Assembly (NCBI RefSeq): GCF_009604375.1 | Contig: NZ_WEGH01000006.1 | Location: 404,074-468,073, forward strand | DNA length: 64,000 nt | Direction: 5' to 3' | Origin: Actinomadura macrotermitis | GTDB taxonomy: Bacteria > Actinomycetota > Actinomycetes > Streptosporangiales > Streptosporangiaceae | In this document: positions 43,321 through 50,457 of the stretch, in pieces | Position numbering within the stretch: position 1 is the stretch's first letter | How the letters are laid out: each line of letters starts with the position of its first letter | The notes under the pieces: generated by a model | The model's database searches: none | What the model was told of the DNA's origin: nothing | Seen by the model: only the letters and a program-made list of their open reading frames with translations | Translations under genes and position numbers: made by a program

Positions 43321-44306
43321 GCGAGCAGAAGCACGGGTCCGGCCACGGGCACGGCCACGGCCACGGCGTGTCGCCGGGAGCCGACCGGCGCCACCTCACC
43401 GGCGCCCTGGTCCTGATCCTGGCGTTCATGGCCGGCGAGGTGGTCGTCGGACTGGCCGCCCACTCGCTGGCGCTGCTCTCCGACGCCGCGCACATGCTGA
43501 CCGACGCGTTCGCGATCATGCTGGCGCTGGTGGCGATGCGGATCGCGGCCCGCCCGCCGAAGGGCGGCTACACCTACGGCCTGCGCCGCGCCGAGATCCT
43601 GTCGGCCCAGCTGAACGGCCTGACGCTGCTGCTGCTGGCCGCCTACTTCGTCTTCGAGGGCGTGCAGCGGCTGTTCGACCCGCCCGCCGTCGACGGCCCG
43701 CTGGTGCTGGTCACCTCGCTGGCCGGCATCGTGGTGAACGTGGCCGCGACGTGGCTGCTCAGCAAGGCGAACCGGAGCAGCCTGAACGTCGAGGGCGCCT
43801 TCCAGCACATCCTCAACGACCTGTACGCGTTCATCTCCACCGCGATCGCGGGCCTGGTGGTGTGGCTGACCGGCTTCGCCCGCGCCGACGCGATCGCCTC
43901 GCTGGTGGTGGCGGCGCTGATGCTGAAGGCCGGGTACGGGCTGCTGCGCGACGCGGGCCGGGTGCTGATGGAGGCGGCCCCCGCCGGGATCGACCCGACC
44001 GAGCTCGGCGGGCGCCTCGCCGAGCGGCCCTGCGTCCGCGAGGTGCACGACCTGCACGTGTGGGAGGTCAGCTCGGGCTACCCGGCGCTGTCGGCGCACG
44101 TGCTGGTGGAGCCGAAGGGCGACTGCCACGCGGTCCGCCGCGACCTGCAGGTGGTGCTGCGCGACTCCTACGGGATCACGCACACCACGCTGGAGGTCGA
44201 CCACGTCGACGACCTGTTCCACTGCGAGGAGCCGCACGGCCCCCGCCACGTCGCCGATCCCGACGAGCCGCACGAGCACGTCGGCGACAGCCCCTGCGAG
44301 CACTAG
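43317..44306 (+). CDS. Cation diffusion facilitator (zinc/cadmium/cobalt exporter)
   Basis: The 329-residue CDF transporter has six helices, with metal-site motifs SDAAHMLTDAF (helix 2, about 51-61) and HILNDLYAF (helix 5, about 163-171), giving the HxxxD pairs of zinc-type CDFs. A His-rich start (GHGHGHGHG) and a His/Glu-rich cytoplasmic tail follow. The C-terminal domain VHDLHVWEV is present. It exports divalent metal in exchange for protons. ATG 43317 overlaps the ArsR stop (ATGA), so the two form a metal-resistance operon. Confidence 0.93.
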   Translation: MSEQKHGSGHGHGHGHGVSPGADRRHLTGALVLILAFMAGEVVVGLAAHSLALLSDAAHMLTDAFAIMLALVAMRIAARPPKGGYTYGLRRAEILSAQLNGLTLLLLAAYFVFEGVQRLFDPPAVDGPLVLVTSLAGIVVNVAATWLLSKANRSSLNVEGAFQHILNDLYAFISTAIAGLVVWLTGFARADAIASLVVAALMLKAGYGLLRDAGRVLMEAAPAGIDPTELGGRLAERPCVREVHDLHVWEVSSGYPALSAHVLVEPKGDCHAVRRDLQVVLRDSYGITHTTLEVDHVDDLFHCEEPHGPRHVADPDEPHEHVGDSPCEH

Positions 44307-45217
44307 GCCCCGGGCGGGCCCAGCAGCCCGGCGGGCCCGTCCCAGCACACCGCGCGCAGCCAGTCGTCACCGAACCCCAGGTCCGCCAGCGCCTCCAGCT
44401 GGTGCGCGTACGGGTAGGGGATGTTGGGGAAGTCGGTGCCGAGCAGGACGCGCCCGGCCAGGCCGAGGTCGCGCAGCCGCGGCAGCAGCCCGGCCGGGAA
44501 GCTCCCGAGGCCGCCGGCGAACCGCGTGAAGGCCATCGTGGTGTCCAGATGGACGCGTTCGTAGCGGTCCGCGAGGTCGAAGAACCCGGCGAACTCGGGC
44601 GCGCCCAGGTGGGCGATCACGGCGGCGAGGCGGGGGTGGCGGGCCAGCACGTCCCCGAACGGCCCGGGACCGGTGAAGCCGTTGGCGACGGGCCCGGACC
44701 CGGCGTGCACGATCACCGCCGCCCCGGCCTCGGCGAGCACGCCCCACGCCTCGTCCAGCTCGGCCGCCCGCGGGTCGAAACCGCCGACCTGCAGGTGCAC
44801 CTTGAAGACGCGGGTGCCGGCGTCCAGCGCGCGCCGCACGTACGCGGCGGCGCCCGGCTCGGGGTAGAGCGTCCCGGTCGGCACGCATTCGGGGACCCGG
44901 GCCGCGAAGTCCGCCGCCCACGTGTTCAGCGCCTCGGCCATGCCGGGCCGGTGCGGGTACAGCAGCGAGGTGAACGCGCGGACGCCGAACCCGCGCAGCA
45001 GCGCGATCCGCTCGTCCTCGGGCAGCCGGTACCGGATGGGCCACTCGTGCCCGATCAGCGGGCCGGGCTCGTCGAAGTACTCCCACACCGCGCTCATCAG
45101 CCGGGGCGGCATGAAGTGCACGTGCACGTCGATCAGGCCGGGCAGGCCGAGCGCGCGCCAGAACGCCGGGACGTCGCCGTCCTCCCGCGGACCGGAGACA
45201 GAACGCGATTCAGTCAC
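44303..45217 (-). CDS. Amidohydrolase (amidohydrolase-2 type)
   Basis: The 304-residue TIM-barrel hydrolase has the metal motif DVHVHF (about 30-35), IVHAGS and IAHLGAPEF (His ligands, about 165-205) and GTDFPNIPY (Asp, about 254-262). This is the ACMS-decarboxylase/amidohydrolase-2 pattern for decarboxylases and lactonases acting on cyclic or aromatic acids. It follows the esterase-fold gene by 24 bp on the same strand and overlaps the CDF gene by 4 bp in convergent orientation. The substrate is unknown. Confidence 0.88.
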   Translation of the reverse strand: MTESRSVSGPREDGDVPAFWRALGLPGLIDVHVHFMPPRLMSAVWEYFDEPGPLIGHEWPIRYRLPEDERIALLRGFGVRAFTSLLYPHRPGMAEALNTWAADFAARVPECVPTGTLYPEPGAAAYVRRALDAGTRVFKVHLQVGGFDPRAAELDEAWGVLAEAGAAVIVHAGSGPVANGFTGPGPFGDVLARHPRLAAVIAHLGAPEFAGFFDLADRYERVHLDTTMAFTRFAGGLGSFPAGLLPRLRDLGLAGRVLLGTDFPNIPYPYAHQLEALADLGFGDDWLRAVCWDGPAGLLGPPGA

Positions 45218-45241
45218 GTCCGGACTGTACCGGCCCTCCCC

Positions 45242-46234
45242 TCAGCCGATCGCTTCGAGCAGCAGCGGCAGCGCGGCGCGCAGCTCGCGCTGCCAGTACG
45301 GCCAGCGGTGGGTGCCCCGGTAGAAGTGGGTGGTCACCGCGATGCCGAGCTTGGCGAGCTTGCCGGCGAACTCCGCCGACCCGGCGTGCGCGAGCGCCTC
45401 CACCACGTCGCGGCCGGTGCCGGGCCGCGGGTCGCAGGGGCCGGTCCCGCCGTCGCCCGCGCTCACGTACAGCCGGACGCCGGCGAGCCGGTCGGCCAGG
45501 TCGTAGGGGTTGTGCTGCCGCCACACCACCCGCTGCTCGCGCGGGTCGCCCCACACGTCGGTCCAGTCCCCGCCGGGGCGGCCGATCCGGGCGCCGATCT
45601 CGACCAGGTCGGCCACGTCCAGCCCGGCCGGGTCGTGCAGGAGGGTGTGCGGGTGGCCGCTGAAGGACGCGGCGGCGCGGAACACGCCGCGGTGCCGGGC
45701 GGCGTAGGCGAGCGCGCCGAGCCCGCCCATCCCGTTCCCGGCGATGGCGCGGGCGGTGCCGGCGCCGTAGCCGCGCTCCAGGATCTGCCGCAGCTCGGTC
45801 AGGTGGAAGGTCTCCCAGCACGGCTCGCCGCCCGCGCCCTGGTTCCACCAGTCGGTGTAGCCGGCGCAGCGGCCGCCGTCCGGCATGACGACGATCACGT
45901 CGTGCCCGGCGGTGAGCTCCTCGACGTCGGTGTGCGCCGTCCAGGAGGTGTACCCGCCCCCGGCGCCGTGCAGCAGCCACAGCACCGGCCAGGTGCGGCC
46001 CGCGTCGCGCGACCAGCCCGGCGGCAGCAGCAGCCGGACGCGCGCGAGGCCGGGCAGCACCGGGGACCGCACCGCCAGGTCGAGGACGCGCTCGCCTTGG
46101 CGGCGCTCCCCGACGACGGCCGCGCCGTCGTCCGCGCCGGGCGCCGTGGAGGGCCGCCCTCCGGGCGCGATGGTCGCCAGGAGCCAGCCCGCTCCCGTGA
46201 TTATCCCCGCACCGAGCAGACCCCGTCGCCACAT
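45242..46234 (-). CDS. Esterase-D/antigen-85-like fold, catalytic Ser replaced
   Basis: The 330-residue protein has an N-terminal signal anchor (about 4-22) and an alpha/beta-hydrolase of the putative-esterase (antigen-85/esterase-D) family: WLLHGAGGGYTSW (about 86-98), VVMPDGG, and the elbow where GxSxGG is expected. Here the elbow reads GNGMGG (166-171), with Gly168 in the Ser position. Candidate Asp261 (SAGDGG) and His309 (GTHRWPYW) remain. It is therefore probably catalytically dead or altered, as in the MPT51 branch of antigen-85 proteins. It is first in an operon with the amidohydrolase. Confidence 0.8.
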   Translation of the reverse strand: MWRRGLLGAGIITGAGWLLATIAPGGRPSTAPGADDGAAVVGERRQGERVLDLAVRSPVLPGLARVRLLLPPGWSRDAGRTWPVLWLLHGAGGGYTSWTAHTDVEELTAGHDVIVVMPDGGRCAGYTDWWNQGAGGEPCWETFHLTELRQILERGYGAGTARAIAGNGMGGLGALAYAARHRGVFRAAASFSGHPHTLLHDPAGLDVADLVEIGARIGRPGGDWTDVWGDPREQRVVWRQHNPYDLADRLAGVRLYVSAGDGGTGPCDPRPGTGRDVVEALAHAGSAEFAGKLAKLGIAVTTHFYRGTHRWPYWQRELRAALPLLLEAIG

Positions 46235-46292
46235 ATTCCCGCCCCGGACAATCGCCGCCGTACTAACCGGAATGTGCCCACTTTCCAGGAAG

Positions 46293-46320
46293 TTTCAACG
46301 CAGCGTAATCGGTTTATAAA
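46293..46320 (+). promoter_or_regulatory. Promoter of lipid kinase gene
   Basis: TTTCAA (46293-46298), a 16-bp spacer and TATAAA (46315-46320) lie in an AT-rich island about 50 bp before the lipid-kinase start. It reads away from the divergent esterase-fold gene. This is the clearest housekeeping-type -10 box among the intergenic regions here. Confidence 0.5.
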
Positions 46321-46368
46321 ATATTGCCGCCGGGGTTCCGGTCGGCACCGCCGGTACAGTGGCGGTCC

Positions 46369-47364
46369 ATGGAGGGGAGACGACCGGTCGAGATGCGCAG
46401 CAAGCCAGAACTGCAGGCCGCGATCAGGGAGCCGGGCCGCGGCCGCGCCGTCCTGGTGGTCAACGCACGGTCCCGGCGGGGACGACGCCTCTATCCGAAG
46501 GCGCGGCGGCTGCTGCGCGAGGCCGGAATGGACTTCGTGAAGGTCTGCCCGGTGACCGACCCGAGCCGGCTCGGCGAACTGTTCGCCGACGTGCTGGCGC
46601 TGGAGCCCGACCTCATCGTCGTCGGCGGCGGCGACGGCACCATCGCCGAGGCCGTCAGCCATCTGGCGCACCGCGACGTCGCGCTCGGCGTGCTGCCGCT
46701 CGGCACCACCAACAACTTCGCGCGCAGCCTGGAGCTGCCGCTGGACCTGCCCGGCGCGGTCCGCAACCTGGTCGAGGGCAAGGTCGCCGACGTGGACGTC
46801 GGCTGGTTCGAGAGCACCGGCGACCCGCAGGGCGGGGGCGGCGAGGACGAGCACATCTTCGCCAACATGGTCAGCCTCGGCCTGTCGGTGCAGGTCGCCG
46901 AGCACGTCCCGCACAACCTCAAGCGGTTCCTCGGCCGCACCGCCTACGGCCTCACCGCCGCCTGGCTGCTGCGCCGGCACACGCCGTTCCGGGCGGTGAT
47001 CCGCGCGAACGGCGAGACCCAGGAGGTGGCCACCCACCAGCTCAACATCGCCAACGGCGCGCACCACAGCGGGCAGCGCATCGCCCGCGACGCCAGCCCC
47101 GACGACCGGATGCTCGCGGTCTACCGGCTCGGCGACGAGCGGCGGCTGCGGCTCGCCGGGGCGACGGTCCGGCACGTGCTGACCGGCCAGTGGCGCTCGC
47201 TCAGCGAGGACGCCTTCCTCACCACCGGCGAGGTCACCGTCGAGACCGACCCGCCGATGGCGGTGGACGTGGACGGCGAGATCCGCGGCCGCACCCCGGT
47301 GCGGATCAAGCTGCACGGCAACGCGCTGCGCGTCATCGTCCCCGACGACTTCCTGGACACCTGA
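46369..47364 (+). CDS. Diacylglycerol/lipid kinase (YegS/BmrU family)
   Basis: The 331-residue enzyme has the DAGK catalytic signatures VVGGGDGTIAEAV (about 84-96) and LGVLPLGTTNNFAR (about 105-118). A C-terminal beta-sandwich (VDVDGEIRGRTPVRIKLHGNALRVIVP) follows. It should phosphorylate diacylglycerol or a related lipid using ATP at the membrane. ATG 46369 is chosen; ATG 46393 is an alternative with similar support. It stands alone, convergent to the lipoprotein gene with a 1-bp gap. Confidence 0.9.
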   Translation: MEGRRPVEMRSKPELQAAIREPGRGRAVLVVNARSRRGRRLYPKARRLLREAGMDFVKVCPVTDPSRLGELFADVLALEPDLIVVGGGDGTIAEAVSHLAHRDVALGVLPLGTTNNFARSLELPLDLPGAVRNLVEGKVADVDVGWFESTGDPQGGGGEDEHIFANMVSLGLSVQVAEHVPHNLKRFLGRTAYGLTAAWLLRRHTPFRAVIRANGETQEVATHQLNIANGAHHSGQRIARDASPDDRMLAVYRLGDERRLRLAGATVRHVLTGQWRSLSEDAFLTTGEVTVETDPPMAVDVDGEIRGRTPVRIKLHGNALRVIVPDDFLDT

Positions 47365-47365
47365 T

Positions 47366-47842
47366 TCAGCGCTGGACGCGCCGCCCGTCCAGGCCGACCA
47401 GGTACCAGCGGTCGCCGAAGTCGTGCAGCCCGTGCCCGTTGGCGTCCCCGGGGAACCGGTCCTTGACGAACCGGTAGAGCGGATGCCCGGCGTAGGTGGC
47501 CTGGAAGCCGCCGGCCCGTTCGACGCTGCCGACCCGGCCGCCAGGCACCCCCGCCCCGGCGACCGGCCGGCCGTCGGTCAGGTAGGGGGGCCACATCCGG
47601 GCACAGTCGCCGTCGCAGGACGAGCGCCTCGCCCCGTCCCCGGCGAACAGGTAGAGGGCGCGGCCGAGGCCGTCCACCAGCGCGGGCCCCTTCGCCGTCC
47701 CGCCGAGGGCGACCAGCGCCGGGCCCGACCGGGGCGCGGCGGCGAGGGTCCGGCCCGGCGTGTCCATGTTCTCGGTATCGGGGTTCCCGCAGCCGGCGAG
47801 GACGGCCAGGCCCGCCACGCCCGCAGCCAACAGCTTCTTCAT
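47366..47842 (-). CDS. COG4315-type secreted lipoprotein
   Basis: The 158-residue protein has a lipoprotein signal (KKLLAAGVAGLAVLAGC, lipobox LAGC at 15-18). Two repeats of the Yx(F/W/Y)xxD-containing family follow: GRALYLFAGD with SSCDGDCARMWPPYL (about 59-88) and GHPLYRFVKD (about 118-127). Such proteins occur next to electron-transfer or stress genes, but their job is unknown. The Cys pair may form a disulfide. ATG 47842 has a purine-rich GGAGGT upstream. Confidence 0.88.
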   Translation of the reverse strand: MKKLLAAGVAGLAVLAGCGNPDTENMDTPGRTLAAAPRSGPALVALGGTAKGPALVDGLGRALYLFAGDGARRSSCDGDCARMWPPYLTDGRPVAGAGVPGGRVGSVERAGGFQATYAGHPLYRFVKDRFPGDANGHGLHDFGDRWYLVGLDGRRVQR

Positions 47843-47924
47843 CGCGACCTCCGGACCCCCCGGTATCCCACGCCTACCCGCCCGTACCGGTTCGTACGCC
47901 TGGAGATCGGGGCAGGCATAGGCC

Positions 47925-48629
47925 ATGGACACCGCAATGCTGGACGGGCTGAACCCCTTCGACATCCTCGACAGCGAGGCCGCGCGCCTGGACGCCCACT
48001 TCGCCGGTCTCGAAACACCGGACTGGGAGCGGCCCTCGCGCTGCGCGGGCTGGTCGGTGCGCGACGTGCTCGGCCATCTGGCGGGCGAGGAGCTGTACAA
48101 CCACGCGTGCCTGGACGACGACCTGCAAGGCCTGTCCGAGCTGCTGGAGAAGGAGGGCGTCAAGGGCCTGGCCGACTTCAACGACTGGTGCGTGCGGATG
48201 CGCCGGACCCGGCCCGTCGACGACGTGCTCGCCGAGTGGCGCGCCGAGAGCGGCGACACCCGCCGCCGGATGCGCGCGCTCGGCCCGGACGCGACGCTGA
48301 CCACGATGGCCGGCCCCTACCCGGTGGGCCTGCAGGCGTTCCACTACTGCGCCGAGTACGCCACGCACGCCGACGACGTGGGCGCGCTCGTCGACCCCGG
48401 CGAGCAGCCGGGCCGCGCCGCGTGGCGGGCGCGGGTCGGGCTCTTCGCGCTCGCCGAGGCCGACGCGCCCGTGCAGGTCGAGCAGACGCCCGGCGGCTAC
48501 CGGGTGCGGCTCGGCGACGACGTGGCCGAGCTGTCGGCGGCCGAGCTCGCCGACGCCACCGTGAACCGGCTGCCCGACGACCATCCGCTCCCCCGCGAGC
48601 TGCGCGAGGCGCTCATCTGCCTGGCGTGA
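47925..48629 (+). CDS. Maleylpyruvate-isomerase-family mycothiol-dependent enzyme
   Basis: The 234-residue DinB-like four-helix-bundle protein has the family opening W-x-x-P-SRCAGWSVRDVLGHLAG (about 38-53), with His in GHLAGEE, and a second ligand His in HADD (about 146-149). The set of His/Asp residues gives a metal site for thiol transfer. Members use mycothiol, the actinobacterial thiol, for detoxification or isomerisation. It is convergent with the aldo/keto reductase with a 17-bp overlap. Confidence 0.85.
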   Translation: MDTAMLDGLNPFDILDSEAARLDAHFAGLETPDWERPSRCAGWSVRDVLGHLAGEELYNHACLDDDLQGLSELLEKEGVKGLADFNDWCVRMRRTRPVDDVLAEWRAESGDTRRRMRALGPDATLTTMAGPYPVGLQAFHYCAEYATHADDVGALVDPGEQPGRAAWRARVGLFALAEADAPVQVEQTPGGYRVRLGDDVAELSAAELADATVNRLPDDHPLPRELREALICLA

Positions 48630-49449
48630 GGCCGGCCAGGTCCTGCGGGGTCAGCTCCAGCCGCCCGGCCCGCACGTTCTCCTCTGCGTGCTCCACCGAC
48701 GCCGTCCCGGGGATCGCCAGCACCACCGGCGACATCGCCATCAGACCGGCGAGCAGCACCTGCGCCGGCGTCGCGCCGTGCCGGGCCGCGACGGCGCGCA
48801 CCCGCGCGTCCTCGGGGATCCCGAACCCGCCGAGCGGGAAGTAGGGCGCGTAGGCGATCCCCTCCCGCTCGCAGAGCGCCAGCAGCCCGGTGTCCTGCGG
48901 CTGCGTCACGTCGAACCGGTTCTGCACGGCGACGACGGGCGCGATGGCGCGCGCCTCCTCGATCTGCGCGGCGGTCACGTGGCTGAGGCCGAGATGCCGG
49001 ATCAGCCCCTCCTCGCGCAGCCCGGCCAGCACCTCGAACCGCTCGGCGACCGACTCGCCGGCGGGCGGCTCGATGCCACCGCCGGGCCGCAGGTACACCA
49101 GGTCCAGCCGGTCGCGGCCGAGCTCGCGCAGGTTGCGCTCCACCTCGCCGCGCAGCCGGCCGGCGCCGAGCTGCCCGGACGGCCGCACCTCGCCCGGCTC
49201 CTTGGCCGGCCCGACCTTGGTGGCGATCACCACGTCCGGCCCGGCGACCGCCCGGATGATGTCGTTGGCGGCGACATCGCCCTGGAAGTAGAACGCGGCC
49301 GTGTCGACATGGTCGACACCGAGCTCCAGGGCGCGCCGCAGCACCCGCTCCCCGTTCTCGCGGCCGCGTCCCGGCAGCCGCATCGCGCCGAACCCCATCC
49401 GGCGGATCGCCAGGTCCCCGCCGAGCTTCCAGCTCTCATCGATCTTCAT
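48613..49449 (-). CDS. Aldo/keto reductase
   Basis: The 278-residue NADPH-dependent TIM-barrel oxidoreductase has GFGAMRLPG (about 19-27), DTAAFYF (Asp/Tyr, about 47-53), ATKVG (Lys) and LVYLRPGG, where Arg takes the place of the usual catalytic His, as in YdbC-like members. GTAS-x-EH-x-EEN near the C-terminus binds NADPH. ATG 49449 has GGAG upstream and is preferred over GTG 49458. Divergent from an HTH regulator, with the small repeat at 49491-49506 between them. Confidence 0.9.
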   Translation of the reverse strand: MKIDESWKLGGDLAIRRMGFGAMRLPGRGRENGERVLRRALELGVDHVDTAAFYFQGDVAANDIIRAVAGPDVVIATKVGPAKEPGEVRPSGQLGAGRLRGEVERNLRELGRDRLDLVYLRPGGGIEPPAGESVAERFEVLAGLREEGLIRHLGLSHVTAAQIEEARAIAPVVAVQNRFDVTQPQDTGLLALCEREGIAYAPYFPLGGFGIPEDARVRAVAARHGATPAQVLLAGLMAMSPVVLAIPGTASVEHAEENVRAGRLELTPQDLAGLTPGR

Positions 49450-49490
49450 GGGCTCCACTGTCGCCGCCGGCCCCGTGCCGGGCGAGCGCG

Positions 49491-49506
49491 TGGCAGCAAA
49501 GTGCCA
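49491..49506. promoter_or_regulatory. TGGCA-N6-TGCCA inverted repeat
   Basis: Perfect 5-bp arms with a 6-bp spacer lie in the gap between the divergent aldo/keto reductase and HTH-regulator genes, 12 bp before the regulator start. It may be that regulator's binding site. Confidence 0.4.
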
Positions 49507-49517
49507 GACTGGGTCCC

Positions 49518-50183
49518 GTGATGACCGACCGGAACGTCACCCTCCGCGGTGAACGCGAGCTGGTCGAGCGCGCCGGCCCGCTGTTCGCCGGGACGCGCGA
49601 GGAGTTCGCCTGCGCCGCCACCGACCAGCGCACCTGGGCGCTGCCCGGCGCCCGCGAGCGGATCATCGCCGAGTGGCGCCGCAACGGCCCCGCCCTGACG
49701 GTCCGCAAGCTGTTCACCCCGGCCGCCCTCGCGAGCAAGGAGGCCGAGCGCGAGCTGCTGCGGATCGCGGCCGCGCCCAACGTGGCGATCCGCATCTGCC
49801 GGGTGCCGCTCCCCCACGAGACGATCATCATCGACCGCCGCGCCGCGATCCTGGCCGGGCCGCCGGTCCAGGGCGTCCGCGAGTACACGATCGTGCGCTC
49901 CCCCGCCGTCGTCGACAGCGTGCTCGGGCTGTACCGGGCGGCCTGGGACACCGCGACCCCGCTCGCGGAGTACCGCCGCGAGCGGCCGCCCGTCCTCGGC
50001 GAGGAGAGCCGGCGCATCCTGGTGATGCTGGCCGAGGGGCTGAAGGACGAGACCGCCGCACGCCGCCTCGGCCTGTCGCTGCGCACCTACCGCCGCCGGG
50101 TCGCCGAGATCCTCACCCTGCTGGACGCCGGCTCGCGCTTCCAGGCGGGCCTGCGCGCCCACGAGCTGGGCCTCACCGGCTAG
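49518..50183 (+). CDS. HTH transcriptional regulator (TrmB/LuxR-like)
   Basis: The 221-residue protein has a phospholipase-D-like N-terminal part (about 15-145; RERIIAEWRR, IRICRVPLPHETIIIDRRAAIL) and a C-terminal helix-turn-helix (about 160-205; ILVMLAEGLKDETAARRLGLSLRTYRRRVAEIL). This pattern is common in actinomycete regulators loosely called LuxR or TrmB-like. GTG 49518 is directly followed by an in-frame ATG at 49521. It probably controls the divergent aldo/keto reductase. Confidence 0.8.
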   Translation: MMTDRNVTLRGERELVERAGPLFAGTREEFACAATDQRTWALPGARERIIAEWRRNGPALTVRKLFTPAALASKEAERELLRIAAAPNVAIRICRVPLPHETIIIDRRAAILAGPPVQGVREYTIVRSPAVVDSVLGLYRAAWDTATPLAEYRRERPPVLGEESRRILVMLAEGLKDETAARRLGLSLRTYRRRVAEILTLLDAGSRFQAGLRAHELGLTG

Positions 50184-50457
50184 CCCGCCCGAAAAAATCT
50201 TTTCCGCCGCCGAACCGGGACTGACCTGGCCATATGGCCCTTTCAGCTGACGTTCAGCAAATTTCCCCTGAAACCACAGCCGAACTTCAGACAAGTACCA
50301 AGCGTCAGTAGGTGTTGATCACGATGATCATCGTGGTCGTCCCCCTTCCCCGGACGGCTCCCGGGTCCGCCCGCCACGCGCGGGCGCCCACCGGGACGCG
50401 CCGCGACGACGCGGCGCGGAACATGGAGGCGCAGTCATCGCCATCACACGCAACGGC
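50184..50457. other. AT-richer intergenic region with two palindromes before lysyl oxidase
   Basis: The gap holds GGCCATATGGCC (50228-50239). It also holds a longer palindrome at 50317-50338, whose 16-bp core CACGATGATCATCGTG is perfect and whose outer arms match with one mismatch. GGAGG lies at 50425-50429. The sequence between them is unusually AT-rich for this genome. It looks like the control region of the lysyl oxidase gene. I see no convincing gene in it. Confidence 0.5.

Noticed and set aside
50312..50380. Short plus-strand ORF starting GTGTTGATCACG, rich in Ile/Val, as a leader peptide for attenuation
   Set aside because: The downstream gene is a lysyl oxidase, not branched-chain amino-acid biosynthesis. 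The Ile/Val codons simply result from the palindrome at 50317-50338, and no terminator pair follows.
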